DNA of 64,000 nucleotides from Piezodorus guildinii (GCA_023052935.1 CM041298.1:5201563-5265562), one strand, 5' to 3'. Counted from the stretch's first letter, positions 1-11,290 are shown. Notes: generated by a model from the sequence alone, not told the origin. Numbers and translations: made by a program.

Positions 1-188
1 TGAATACTTAAAGCATTTAAAAAAATTTCTTGAGATGCTGACCATGTTAAAGCATGTGCCCTGAGAGTGAAGATGTTTGGAAGCGAGCCGCGTGGGACAG
101 GAGAGGAAGAGTGAGGTGGCCGGGAATTCCCAGGAAAGTCGTCTTCCCCTCTTCAGGTGCAACATCAGGAAGGAGCATTTTTCAACTA

Positions 189-244
<56 letters not shown>

Positions 245-369
245 TATATCGCACTAGTCGATTCCTGATTATCCCTGGAACTGATAAGTGTAAAAACTAA
301 ATTTCTTTGATGATACACATTCAAACATATTACCATTCGTACCCATAATTTTTGTGGAAGTTACTATAA
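1..369. other. Unassigned sequence with a (TA)n tract
   Basis: The first 180 bases are moderately GC-rich and match nothing I recognise. A (TA)n microsatellite runs about 187-250, and the remainder is AT-rich. The reading frame crossing the microsatellite encodes a YIYIYI run and is not a gene. Confidence 0.6.
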
Positions 370-497
370 GTTTGTTTGTTTATTTATTTTACGTCACTTT
401 ATGCTACTATGGCTAATCGGACGATTCTACAATGGGTTGGGGGTGCGGTCATAAATTAAAAACACACAATTAAAAATAAGCGTTATTTTAATTATGT

Positions 498-536
498 GCC
501 GACGTTTCGGCCTACAATGTGGGCCTTCATCAGGGC
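498..536 (-). ncRNA. Hammerhead-ribozyme-like core, left arm
   Basis: Read on the minus strand, this is the same 39-nt motif as at 2,279-2,317. It has a CTGATGA core, then a GGCC...GGCC hairpin, then GAAA, then ACGTC, flanked by GCC and GGC that can pair as stem I. Both arms preserve it exactly. See the right-arm entry for caveats. Confidence 0.4.
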
Positions 537-2278
537 TAAAAGAAACAAGATAACAACCAATGTAATTATAGACTTAATAATGCGTTAGGTATATAATAAT
601 AATATGACAGTAATAAATTATGGGAACATAAATAATATTAAATGTAAAATGATAATAAGATGACAATTATAAAGTATGGAAATAAGGTGACAGTTATAAA
701 GTATGGAAATAAACAAAATTAAGATGAAAGTTATAAAGTATGGAAGTAGACATAATTGAGATGATAATATTATAATGAGAATATATAAATAGAGACTAAG
801 TAAATGAAAAAAAAAAAAAAAAAAATGATAAAGGAAAAATATGTGAACAATTAAAATTTTAAATATTAACAATTTTGAGTTGATATATGACGGTAATATA
901 TTAAAAACATAGTTAATAGTATAGGTAATATATAAAAAAATATAGTCATTACAAAAGAGAAACAGTATGAATAAAAAATAATAATTTAAATTTTAAAATA
1001 ATGTAATATTAAACTAATAATTATATGTCAGGATATGTAACGGAGAAAGATATGAGTATGGAAAGGGGGAGAAAGAAATGGGCGATGAAAAAAGACCCTT
1101 ATCAATAAGAAAAAATACTTACATGACGTGCAAGCGTTGCCTACAGAAGTGATGTTTCCCAGTTTAAAAACGCTCATTGCGTGGAACGGAAAATATGAGA
1201 ACTAGAATGTCCGTTAGGAAAATTCCAAGAAGCTAAGTTATGTTTACTGATTCGATTGTTAAAAAATAGCCAAAAGTCATTACTTGAGAGTACTTGAGTT
1301 ATTACTTATGAGTATTGATAAAATTGTAAGAAATAGTGACGAGGTAAAGATTAAAAGATTTTAAGTAATAACGGATGACGATGATAAATGATGAATGATG
1401 ATAAGGTAATAACGAATGACGATAAGGAGCTGTCGAAGGAAATGATAAATAAACAGTAATCTAGTAGGTAAACAAATAAATAAATAAAAAAGGGGAGTAC
1501 GAAAATTAAATAAATATATAAATAAAAAAATTTTGATAATAAATAAATAAAAATAAAATTATGAAGAGATGATCAGATGGTTGTTTAAAAAATGAGCTAG
1601 GGATGCTTTTTATTGCTCATATTTTCCGTTCCACGCAATGAGCGTTTTTTAAACTGGGAAACATAACTTCTGTAGGCAACGCTTGCACGTCATGTAAGTA
1701 TTTTTTCTTATTGATAAGGGTCTTTTTTCATCGCCCATTTCTTTCTCCCCCTTTCCATACTCATATCTTTCTCCGTTACATATCCTGACATATAATTATT
1801 AGTTTAATATTACATTATTTTAAAATTTAAATTATTATTTTTTATTCATACTGTTTCTCTTTTGTAATGACTATATTTTTTTATATATTACCTATACTAT
1901 TAACTATGTTTTTAATATATTACCGTCATATATCAACTCAAAATTGTTAATATTTAAAATTTTAATTGTTCACATATTTTTCCTTTATCATTTTTTTTTT
2001 TTTTTTTTCATTTACTTAGTCTCTATTTATATATTCTCATTATAATATTATCATCTCAATTATGTCTACTTCCATACTTTATAACTATCATCTTAATTTT
2101 GTTTATTTCCTTACTTTATAACTGTCACCTTATTTCCATACTTTATAATTGTCATCTTATTATCATTTTACATTTAATATTATTTATGTTCCCATAATTT
2201 ATTACTGTCATATTATTATTATATACCTAACGCATTATTAAGTCTATAATTACATTGGTTGTTATCTTGTTTCTTTTA

Positions 2279-2317
2279 GCCCTGATGAAGGCCCACATTG
2301 TAGGCCGAAACGTCGGC
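2279..2317 (+). ncRNA. Hammerhead-ribozyme-like core, right arm
   Basis: The order of parts matches a type I hammerhead: GCC (2,279-2,281, stem I), CTGATGA (2,282-2,288), GGCC (2,290-2,293) pairing with GGCC (2,303-2,306) as stem II, GAAA (2,307-2,310), a palindromic ACGT as minimal stem III, GTC as cleavage triplet, and GGC (2,315-2,317) closing stem I. Known Penelope-like elements and retrozymes carry hammerheads with very short stem III that act as dimers. The weak point is an extra unpaired A (2,289) where a G-C pair normally closes stem II, and stem I is only 3 bp before mismatches. Catalysis is therefore unproven. Confidence 0.4.
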
Positions 2318-2570
2318 ACATAATTAAAATAACGCTTATTTTTAATTGTGTGTTTTTAATTTATGACCGCACCCCCAACCATCTTCCTCATCTAATTTCT
2401 CTACGGTCAACAAAACTCCATCATTATGGATTCTACAATGGGAGTCCTAAATTTTGCCTATCCAGGTTTTATTAGGATAGGGATCTTTAAGGAGTACCTC
2501 ACATTATACCTACGTGCTCGGGACCACCTTTTAACGTCCCCTCCGAAGCACGGCAAAACTAAGGATTAAT

Positions 2571-3601
2571 TACTATAAGTTAATTATAATAATTTTAATA
2601 ATAACAGTTATTTTAGAATTATATTTCACTATTTTACAAGCATATGAATATATAGAAGCAAGATTCTGTATTTAAGCAAGTATTTAGTGAATAAAACGAT
2701 TAATTGTTAATGACTTTTAAGTAGTTGAAAAATGTCAAAAAAGTTTATAAGAGTATGTTAGAAAAATACCGATCTTCTCATTTCCATGCCTGGCAAAAAT
2801 ACGCTATTATTTTGTATACGAGTTATGTGTGTGTATACATACACAATGCGTTATCTTTAAAAGCTATTTTACTGGTATGTTATAGTGATTTTGGCGTAAT
2901 GAAATTATGTGTATAGCATTAAATGATAAATGAAACAAGTGAAGACGCCGGTGGCAACTAGAAATAAATAACGTTTTTTTCTATTTAAATTTATAAACTT
3001 TTATCACAAATCATTTGTTTTGATCAAACTTTACCATTTATTTTTTTAATTTCTTATACACACATTAATAAGTATTAACAAGCCTACACACTTCCTCACA
3101 AGTGCCGTGACAGTACACTTTCACTCGCTATCAAGGTGTAGGGCCGCCCTTAAGGGTCTCCAGCTGGGAGACCTGAACGGTGGGTCAAGCCGGTAGGTCT
3201 CCTCTACCTGACTATCTTTAGCTCTTTCAGGTAACATGTAACGACCGTCCTCAGTATAAATTCATATATTGCCTTTTAGTCCCTCAAACTAACATTGCAA
3301 TGTTGTTAAACTGAATACCTCTTCCTTATCAATAAAAAACCGTTATCCGCTCCACCATAATCAAAAGGAATTCGAACTCCTCGGCACGCACGGATTGTAA
3401 TTAAAAACTATAATAGATAAAACAAACGAAAAAGAAATGGGCATTAATTAGAAGAATTCAGCTTGTTAAGATAAAAATATATTAAGTCAAATTTATACTG
3501 AGTGTTGCAAATAAATTTGAAAAATTGATTTTATTTTTAAATTATTATTAGTTAATTTTGTTTAATATCTGTTAAATAATACACTCATGGTAACATTAAA
3601 T
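2571..3601. other. Unassigned AT-rich sequence
   Basis: No open frame or known element is visible. A GC-richer patch at about 3,100-3,240 contains 'gggccgcccttaaggg' and 'gggtctccagctgggagac', which could fold locally, but I cannot assign it. Confidence 0.5.
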
Positions 3602-3918
3602 AAAAAATCTGGTGCGGGCACACACGACTATTACTTACCTCGGTTGTTAATACTAATTTAAGAACTATTAAGTAAACTTAAAGTTGAAAAAAAAATTTAA
3701 TTTAATTTAAATAAATACTTTATTAAGGTTCGTTGGAAACATGATTTACATTAAAAATATTAAATTGTTTCGTATAATAATCAGTAATACGTTTATGCCC
3801 TATTGGACACTCTCCATTACCTTTTATTACTTTTTTTATAAGATAATATTGTTTTAAATCTTAAGCTTTCCAACGGTATTTCATACGTCGATATTATTGT
3901 TCTTATTATCCAAAAATC
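3602..3918 (+). mobile_element. PER repeat, partial (GGTGCGGGC end only)
   Basis: This is the first 310 bp or so of the dominant repeat, starting AATCTGGTGCGGGC and then a degenerate TTACTTACCT. It stops in an A-rich stretch exactly where the complete copy at 3,919 begins. The same partial-plus-complete arrangement recurs at 25,965-27,168. Confidence 0.7.
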
Positions 3919-4824
3919 AAAAATCTGGTGCGGGCAACACACGACTTTCACTTACCTCCGTTTTTAATATAGATTAAATTATTTTCAAATACAGTAAGAG
4001 ATCAAAATGAGTGAAGAATTAGTTAATTAGTTAAATGGAATTTCTATAGAAACGTGTGTTTTATTACAAAATCGATTATATTATTATCTAAAATAATCAG
4101 TTAGTTTCATGTTTATTTCATCACTCTCTATTAACTTTTAAAAGCTTGTGTATGAGATAATATTTTTTTCTAAAATCTTTAGCTTTCCAACGGTATATCA
4201 TACATGTATATTACTGCTCTTAAGTTCAAAAACGAAAAATTGCATTAAAAAATTATTTTTTCTGTTTTCTCCTTTAGCTGGATATCGAATTTATTCAATT
4301 TATATACTTACCTGTTTTTCATCAGCGTTAACAAGATAATATAGTTATTTTTATTGAATCTACAAAATTAAAGGTAATTTAGGGGAAGAAAATTTAAAAT
4401 ATCGGCATTTAAGCCCTGTCAGACCATTTTAATCAGAATGAAACCTACATGATATTAAAGCCCATTAAATTTTATATCGATATAGCGAGTTTAATCAAAA
4501 AGTTAGTGACGTTTTTAAAAAAATCGTAAAAAGGTTCAAAATGCATGGTACAAAGTGGCTCTTTTGGTTTGCTGATGTTGATGAAAAATTTGCTGTAACA
4601 TCTCAGGCATAGACGCTCTTAAAATATGAAATTTAAGCGTTATACAACTTGGGTTTTTGTATAATTATCACATACCCAAACAAACAGACTTTTTTGTGAA
4701 ACTTGGTAATTTGGATTCAGGGGATCCTAAAACGTGTATTTCCGTTGAAATCTAGAATTCAAAAATTTTCACGATCGCAATATGTTCCCTTACTATATAT
4801 TTCATACATAGGTAAATGAAAGTA
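3919..4824 (+). mobile_element. PER repeat, near-complete copy
   Basis: Runs from AATCTGGTGCGGGCAACAC, with ACTTTCACTTACCTCC just inside, to a decayed palindromic end (TTACTATATATTTC...GTAAATGAAAGTA). The strand given assumes the palindromic end is the 3' end, as in Helentron-associated elements. The CA microsatellite present in younger copies is eroded here ('cacatacccaaacaaacagac'). Confidence 0.75.
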
Positions 4825-5224
4825 AATCAATTAAAATAGAAAACTTATTTAAATACTTTTTTTTTACATAGGTACTTATTTGCTTGTACTTATACCACCG
4901 TTAAATTCAAGAACATTACTGATCACTTGAAGTTTGAAATGTTTTAGCACAATTCATATAATTCTGTTATTTTCGAATTATTAACGTACCATAAAATTTT
5001 GATTCGAGTTAAAGATTGGTGATAACACATGCTATTCTTAATTTAAATATAGTGATTAGTTTTGAAATAATTCTCGTAACAAAGAAAAATACGTTTTGCA
5101 ACGGCTTGAGGGGCAATCAGGTCAGAGTGGCTTTCAGAAATGTCAAGGTTCTGGGGGTCAGGATAAACCTTAAGACTAGTCTTTTGTCATGCATAACAAA
5201 ATGTTATTATTTAAATTTGAAATC

Positions 5225-5228
<4 letters not shown>
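4825..5228. other. Unassigned AT-rich sequence
   Basis: No supported gene. The short frame at 5,016-5,267 runs into the poly(T) tail of the adjacent LINE and is not credible. Confidence 0.5.
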
Positions 5229-5264
<36 letters not shown>

Positions 5265-7929
5265 TGAGATATATTACAATTTGTTTCTATATGAACATTA
5301 GTAATAGTGATATATGATCCCATTCACACAATATATACAATGATAAAGTCAAACAAATAAAATATAATATATATACAAAATAAGAAAACAAACAACAACC
5401 TATAACTGAGATAAATACAAATAAATGATATATATAGAATTAAATAATAATAAATATAAAAACAAAACAAAACAAAACATTAACCTATAATTGAGATAAA
5501 TAAAAGTTTGCAGATAAACGAACATCATTCAAACAAACCTAACTATATACAAAATATACAAGTGCTATAGAGGGACCCCAGACTGGGCTTTTCCCCCCAC
5601 TTGTGGAGGAAAAAGCGGAATCCAAAAGATCCTAGACCCTCGCTCTCAGCCGCGTCACTGGTGTGAATCAGTGGAGGCCGAACTAGGGCGTAATAGCCAC
5701 AAACATACATTACATGAGTGGAGGATCTGACCAGTGTCAGAACTCCAATTTAAACGTTTACAATACGTCTCGCGGCCACTGCCGTTTCAATCTTCGAGGA
5801 GGATTATAGGGATGGGTGGTACTGGATAGGGATTGTGCTAGAGGGTTAGGATGATGACTAAGGTTCTGATGAAATTTGGAAAATTTGGATGGTACCAGGT
5901 CTAAAATAAATGGAATTTTAAGGTCGTGGTGTAGGGTAGAGTTGGTAACGTAATAAGGAGCATTAACTATTGTTCGGAGAACTTTGGATTGGAAGGATTG
6001 GATGCGTTTGATGTTAGAATGTTTAGCTGTCCCCCACAGTTCAAGTCCGTAGGTCCATATTGGTTTCAGTACTGTCTTGTATATTAGTAATTTGTTGTCA
6101 ACTGTAAGATGAGATTTTCTATTTAGTAGTCTGTATAACTGGCCGAATCTGCGGTTAAGTTCTTTTCTTTTAAGTCTTGTGTGTGGGTTCCACGTCAGTC
6201 TTTTGTCTAGTAAAAAGCCAAGATACCGGACTGTGTCAGAGGAAGGAAGCGGTAGGGAATTTAAATAAACCCTTGGACAGGATTTGCGTCGAAGAGTGAA
6301 TGTGACGTGTGAGCACTTGTTTTTGTTCACCTTAATACGCCAAGCGTTACACCAGTCTTCGACAAGGGAAAGGTGATTTTGTAAATTAATCGATGCTACT
6401 TCAGGATCGGAATTGGATGACAAAATGGCGGTATCATCAGCAAATGTTGCCAGAAAGGTATCGGGATCGGTAGGGATATCGGCGGTGTAGAGGATGTAGA
6501 GGACGGGTCCCAAGACGCTGCCTTGAGGAACACCAGCCTCAACAATATAATGTTTGGAAAATTCTGAGCCACAGCGAACTCGGAAGGAGCGGTTTGATAG
6601 ATAGGATCGGAGGACTAGGTATAAGGATTGGGGTAAATGGGTTTTGAGCTTAAAGAGCAATCCCGGGTGCCACACCCGGTCGAAAGCTTGAGATATGTCC
6701 AGAAAGGCACCCGAACAATACTCCTTGCACTCAAGGGCAGAGGAAATGTGGTCCACAACTCGGAGTCCTTGCTGAACCGTGGAATGTTGAGGACGAAATC
6801 CGAACTGATGTGAAGGAAAATTTTGAAATTTGGCTAGGATTCGTTTTAGTAGGAGCTTTTCGAAAATTTTTGAGAGGATCGGAAGTAGGCTGATAGGTCT
6901 GTAAGATGACGTGTTGTTAGAAGGTTTGCCTGGTTTTAGGAAAAGGATGATAGTTGAATGTTTCCATAAGAGAGGAAAATAGGTAGTGCGTAGGATACAG
7001 TTATAGAGATATGTAAGGAATGTAATGGCTTTAGGTGGAAGTTGTCTTAAGATTTGAGGAGTAAGGAGATCGTATCCAGGGGATTTACGGAGAGGAAGCT
7101 TTTTAAGAAGATATCTGACCTCAGAGGGATTAACTGCTTTAGGTGGTAAGGAAAGCGGTATTGGTGATATAAGGAACTCTTCAACTGCCGCCGTATGGGT
7201 AGGATTAAGCTCTGGATGAGGAGTAAAAACTTTGGAAAGGTGCTGTGCGAATTCCTCGGCCTTATCCTTGTCAGAAGCAGCCCAGGAACTATCACAGCGC
7301 CGGAGAGGATGGGAAATGGTGTGGGATTTTAGGATTCTCTTCGTGACATTCCAAAGGGAATTGTCACGAGTCGAGAGAGAGGAGAGGTAGGTATTGTAGG
7401 ATTGGGAACGGAAGATCGCCAACTCCCGCTTTAATTTTCTACAAAAAAAGTTATAGGAGCGGCGATCCTCTGGGTGGCGGGTGCGTTGCCATAAGGTTCT
7501 GGCTCGGCGTTTGCTGTTGATGAGGTCTGTCAGGTGTTGTGGTAAATGGCTTTTATAAGGAGTTATTTGGGAGTACTTGGGAGAGGAGGCAGTCCAGGCA
7601 GCTTGTTGAATAGCGGTTGTAAAGGAATATACGGCGTCGTCAAGGTCATTTGGGGTTTTGAGAATCACTCTGAGGTCAATATCATTAGTGAGGATTTCGC
7701 GGAAGAGGTTCCAGTTGACAGGGCCTCTAATGAATGACGGTGGGATAGGTTTAGGAATAGGTGTTATGGATACATTTAGAATCAATGGACTATGATCAGA
7801 GGATAGTTCATCAAGGCGAGCTATGGAAAAATTAAGAGAGCCTAATCCGCTGTGGATGAAGAAGTCGAGGATGTCAGGATTACGGTTAGGATCTGTTGGC
7901 CAGTAGGTAGGAGAATCGGGAGGTAGGTA
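5229..7929 (-). mobile_element. 5'-truncated Jockey-clade LINE with poly(A) tail
   Basis: On the minus strand the element begins abruptly near 7,929 inside the endonuclease domain, continues through the reverse transcriptase, has a roughly 495-bp 3' UTR (5,263-5,757), and ends in a poly(A) tail seen as poly(T) at about 5,229-5,262 on the plus strand. The 5' truncation is the usual product of target-primed reverse transcription. I could not define an unambiguous target duplication. Related fragments lie at 10,455-10,530 and 27,425-28,000. Confidence 0.9.
5758..7929 (-). CDS. Jockey-type ORF2: endonuclease tail and reverse transcriptase
   Basis: About 723 codons are open, starting without a true initiator because the element is 5'-truncated; a TAA lies immediately upstream at the truncation point. 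The first 55 or so residues are the C-terminal end of the apurinic endonuclease, with the conserved SDHSP motif. The reverse-transcriptase palm follows: 'SYRPISLLPILSKIFEKLL', then HQFGFRPQHST, then AFLDISQAFDRVWH, then GVPQGSVLGP, then the catalytic FADD box in 'ATFADDTAIL'. The C-terminal part contains YGLELWGTA and ends near PRRLKRQWPRDVL, typical of Jockey-clade elements. There is no RNase H domain. Function in life was RNA-templated DNA synthesis at a nicked target. The frame is free of stops, so the insertion is fairly recent, but it cannot be autonomous without the upstream half of the endonuclease and ORF1. Confidence 0.92.
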   Translation of the reverse strand, partial: YLPPDSPTYWPTDPNRNPDILDFFIHSGLGSLNFSIARLDELSSDHSPLILNVSITPIPKPIPPSFIRGPVNWNLFREILTNDIDLRVILKTPNDLDDAVYSFTTAIQQAAWTASSPKYSQITPYKSHLPQHLTDLINSKRRARTLWQRTRHPEDRRSYNFFCRKLKRELAIFRSQSYNTYLSSLSTRDNSLWNVTKRILKSHTISHPLRRCDSSWAASDKDKAEEFAQHLSKVFTPHPELNPTHTAAVEEFLISPIPLSLPPKAVNPSEVRYLLKKLPLRKSPGYDLLTPQILRQLPPKAITFLTYLYNCILRTTYFPLLWKHSTIILFLKPGKPSNNTSSYRPISLLPILSKIFEKLLLKRILAKFQNFPSHQFGFRPQHSTVQQGLRVVDHISSALECKEYCSGAFLDISQAFDRVWHPGLLFKLKTHLPQSLYLVLRSYLSNRSFRVRCGSEFSKHYIVEAGVPQGSVLGPVLYILYTADIPTDPDTFLATFADDTAILSSNSDPEVASINLQNHLSLVEDWCNAWRIKVNKNKCSHVTFTLRRKSCPRVYLNSLPLPSSDTVRYLGFLLDKRLTWNPHTRLKRKELNRRFGQLYRLLNRKSHLTVDNKLLIYKTVLKPIWTYGLELWGTAKHSNIKRIQSFQSKVLRTIVNAPYYVTNSTLHHDLKIPFILDLVPSKFSKFHQNLSHHPNPLAQSLSSTTHPYNPPRRLKRQWPRDVL

Positions 7930-8542
7930 TTAATGAATAAAAATAATTTATTTAAAAATTAAGGTTAATTAATTGTTATCAGAAATATTAATCATAAATA
8001 CAATGAAAAGGCTTTTATTAGATTCAGAAATTCACATAGATACAGCCAATCTCATTTAAAGTTCTTAATCTATATTTATAAAAGAAAGTGCCATTTTACT
8101 CGATTTTCTGGTCCTCGCAGTTTCCCAAACAGAATTTCAAGCTGAAGTTGAAATTCTTCCTGGAGGTTTGTCTTACCCTCTAGATGTTCAATAAGACTGG
8201 TTTTGCGAAAATTTGTCCTCTAAGTGATTTAAAAAAATATTTTTCCAAAACGTAAAACAAAATTGGTTTTTGAACAATTCAAAAATTATAAGTACTCATT
8301 GGAATGGCAAGCATATATCTAACTACCAGGAAGCAAAATCGTCTTAATCTGATCAGCAATAGCATAGATACTAAAATACTTTTAACAAATATATTTAGGT
8401 ATATTTCGTTTCATAGCCATGTTTCGTGTGTAGGTTTCTATCCAGTCCATGTTTCATTGTTGTTGTTTTTTTAAAATGATCAATAGTTTAAGTTTTGAAA
8501 AGATAATAGAACTTAGTTCTGAATCCTAAAAAAAAAAAAAAA
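7930..8542. other. Unassigned AT-rich sequence, possible Helitron-related fragment
   Basis: No gene. The stretch around 8,225-8,265 ('ttttccaaaacgtaaaac') resembles bases near 18,935-18,960 inside the candidate Helitron, so this may be an old relative. A poly(A) run lies at about 8,528-8,543. Confidence 0.4.
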
Positions 8543-8575
8543 ATGTGCCACTACGCCACAAGTGACCCCTTCAAA
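8543..8575 (-). repeat. SINE head fragment
   Basis: Read on the minus strand it gives GGGGTCACTTGTGGCGTAG then TGGC, matching the tRNA-like head (A-box region) of the SINE at 62,942. It is truncated after about 30 bp. Confidence 0.45.
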
Positions 8576-8817
8576 TAACTTTGAAGAAGAAAAAAACAAC
8601 TATATTTTGGGAGTGTGTCACCTAAGCATAACATCATAATCAACACGACAAAGGAATAACGATATTGTCGTTCTTGTGTATTTTATTTTTTGCTGAGTTT
8701 AGTTAGAAATAGTCTATGACCAATAATGATTCGTCTTTCGCCTATTTCCTTGATTATATTCAATAGCTCTATCACTGACCAATTACAAATAATTAAAAAT
8801 TTGATAAATTAAATTTT

Positions 8818-9326
8818 ATTTTCACTTACCTACATATGAAATATATAGTAAGGGAAAGTATCTATTGCGATGGCGAAAATTTTAGAATTCCAGTTTTCAA
8901 CGGAAATACACGTTTTAATGCCCTCTGAATCGAAATAACCAAATAAAACAGTAGGTGTGTGTGGTAAGTCCAGCAGGAAAACGAAATTTATATAAAATTT
9001 TAAGACAACAAAGTTTGTTTATTTCAACATAAGAATTGGAACATATTGATATAATTTACCGTGGGACAGCTAAACATTTTATAAAAATATTATCTTATAT
9101 ACAAAGTTGTAATAGGTAACAGAGAGTGATGAAAAGCCGATAAAACTAACTGATTGTTTTGGATAATAATGTTATAAATTATTTAATAAAATACATGTTT
9201 CTATCGAAGCTCAATGTAATTAATTCTTTGACATTTATTTTCATCTCTCAATGTATTTAAAAATTCTTAAATTGATATCAACAATGGAGGTCAGTGAAAG
9301 TGTTGTGTTGCGAGCACCAGATTTTT
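8818..9326 (-). mobile_element. PER repeat, internally deleted and divergent
   Basis: Both ends are recognisable: TTCACTTACC...ATATAGTAAGGGAAAGTA at the palindromic end and 'gaggtcagtgaaagt' followed by 'gcgagcaccagattttt' at the other. The centre is missing, giving about 510 bp instead of about 900. It is one of the older copies. Confidence 0.7.
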
Positions 9327-10454
9327 GTTTTAACATTCTTTAAAATTAATTTAAGTAAATACGAATATCATTGTTTTTTGCGAAATAAAACAGAAGAAAA
9401 TATGATATTGTAAAAATCGACTATAGATCAAATTATTTAATTTAAATTGTCATTATATAATTGTTAAATATTATTTAAATAATGGTATCATGTTGTGCTG
9501 ATGGAGTTTGAAATTACAGTTGCCTTTGAGAAGTTGCCTTCTATAACCTTGAACAAAAGTTAATCTCTTCTTTCCAGCTGACTATTATAAAACACTTCCT
9601 ACAACTTAATCATTTGCTTCCACATCAAAGGATTCTTATAATATTTATAGTTTACTATTTGCCACCATAAAATAAAAAAAATAAAAAAATAATAAAAAGC
9701 ATTAGTTTTATTTAGACATCGTTTCGAGAATTTATTGTTCTCATATTCACATCCGAATGGTAGAAAAACTGTATTATATCGTTTTAAAAAAATGTAAATT
9801 CTAATTGAGATATTTATTTAACCACTTTATATCTATTAATTGTTCAATTTATTATTAAATTGATTCAAAAGTGTTTTCTGTCACTCTAACAACAATATCA
9901 TTTAATAATTATTGTATACAAATTGTAATATTCTATTTTTTGTTTTTTCTCTATTAGGGCATGAATATGACAACAATAAATCATCGAAATGTAGCCTAAC
10001 TATATATATATATATATATATATTAGTAGCCCTATTAAAAATATATATATTTCTAAGGTATTTTTGAAATATTTTACAATTTAATGTAATATCAAATTTT
10101 TCGTATATCGAACAATATTTAACAAACATTCAATAACAGTTTAATCAAAGTTCTGATAAGTAAAAGTCTAAATTTTGATAGATTTTTTTAAACAATGTTG
10201 ATAATTTTAATTTTTATACATAGATATGAATGTTATTTTTAAATTTTATTTTCTTTATTATTATATTTCTCTTTGTATATATAAAGGCTAGAATAAAATA
10301 ATAAGAGCCCTAATGCTTAATGTTCATAATTTTGCAGATTCTATTATTACTAAAGTAATATAATTTACAGATATATTAGTTTCATCTAAAAGTTATTAGA
10401 TAAATACTCTAATATGCAAATTAACTATAAAATTCTAAAATACGGTCTATTTTA
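9327..10454. other. Unassigned AT-rich sequence
   Basis: No gene or known element. A short (TA)n tract lies at about 10,001-10,022. Confidence 0.5.
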
Positions 10455-10530
10455 AGTTTGTGGCTCGACTAAACCATCGAATTCCTTCCGTATCCAATCT
10501 TTACAACCCAAAAACATTCCAAAAATACTA
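10455..10530 (+). pseudogene. Short Jockey LINE fragment
   Basis: Aligns by eye to 27,585-27,660 of the related LINE fragment ('actaaaccatcgaattcctt', 'tccaatctttacaaccc'). Only about 75 bp remain, with no intact reading frame. Confidence 0.5.
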
Positions 10531-10859
10531 AATACCGTTATTTAGTCACTAATATAAATATATAAAGATATCCCATATACTAAATTTTGCTGGTTTAGGC
10601 CGAAATAGGTATACCTCTTTTAATTCCCCACTCCACACCCACACAAACTCACTTGTGCGTAAGCCTGTCATCATTATGTGTTCCTGATAACCGAAGCGGC
10701 TGAAAAGAAGATGGTTCAGGGATCTGTCATGTCAAATAAGAATCTAAGTGTCATGAAGGGTTTTTTTTTTTTTTTGTTTTTTTGCCTCGTAATTATTTAC
10801 TTTTATTATTTTCGTACACTTGTAAATTTTATTAAATAAAAAAATAAAAATACTTTCAC

Positions 10860-11290
10860 GTTGTTATTTGGTACCGTTTTAAAATTTTCAAAACAGACTT
10901 TCAACGCCTGGGTTTTGTTACTTTGCGAAATATTCCAGTGGAGACGTACAAGTGTACTCTCGGACAAAGAAGAGGCGAGGCACTTATAGTTGTTTGTCGA
11001 TCCGATGACTCACTCGCGAGGAACTTGCACAAGACGTCACCCGACAAGGTACAAAGCGTGAACATGAAGATAAGTACTTACTGGTCATAGAGAACACATG
11101 TAGTTGCCATTGATGGTGGCAGAGACACAGCACTACTACTAATAGAGAAGAGACACACATGGACACACTAACACATCTCAAGACAGAGTGGCCTAAGACG
11201 GCGACAGGCAGAGCGCCCTGGCGGCCAGGTTAGCAGTCACTGCCTCCTTCCCCCACCTCACCTACCTTCAGGAAATACTATCTTATTTAC
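10860..11290 (-). other. GC-richer patch, possible promoter or first exon
   Basis: Base composition changes sharply from the AT-rich surroundings. On the minus strand a short frame (10,984-11,181) runs through, and the sequence 'ctctatgacca' is followed by GTAAGTAC, a good 5' splice donor near 11,085. The opposite side is rich in CCTCCTTCCCCCACC. No protein family is recognisable and the frame is short and cysteine/serine-rich, so a 5' UTR exon is more likely than coding sequence. The call is weak. Confidence 0.25.

Larger units (their letters stand above)
437..2428. mobile_element. Foldback element with 766-bp inverted arms
   Basis: The arm at 435-1,200 is the reverse complement of the arm at 1,616-2,380, with only a few differences visible, and a roughly 415-bp spacer rich in GATGATAAAT-like repeats lies between them. 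About 48 further bases (2,381-2,428) follow the right arm before the duplication, so the element is asymmetric. A 14-bp target duplication (423-436 / 2,429-2,442) is confirmed by the uninterrupted SINE at 11.6 kb. The arms contain poly(A)/poly(T) runs and short tandem repeats but no coding potential. Such a long duplication is atypical of cut-and-paste DNA transposons and fits target-primed elements better. A Penelope-like origin is possible, given the hammerhead-like motif in each arm, but this is inference. Confidence 0.8.
370..2570 (-). repeat. tRNA-derived SINE, minus strand, split by a foldback element
   Basis: Bases 370-436 and 2,429-2,570 are the two halves of one short retroposon. A second copy at 11,580-11,861 (plus strand) is uninterrupted across the same point: there ACGTTAAA, the 'cctggataggcaaaattt' stretch, 'actccca' and 'cgtccgattagcc' run continuously. 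In this copy the joining sequence gattctacaatggg occurs twice, at 423-436 and 2,429-2,442, once on each side of the inserted foldback element. The tRNA-like head is missing from this copy. Confidence 0.8.

Noticed and set aside
618..872. 84-codon frame on the minus strand inside the foldback arm
   Set aside because: Composition is dominated by poly(T)-derived phenylalanine, leucine and isoleucine, and it lies in non-coding inverted-repeat sequence.
7546..7737. Plus-strand frame within the Jockey LINE
   Set aside because: Antisense shadow of the open minus-strand reverse transcriptase.
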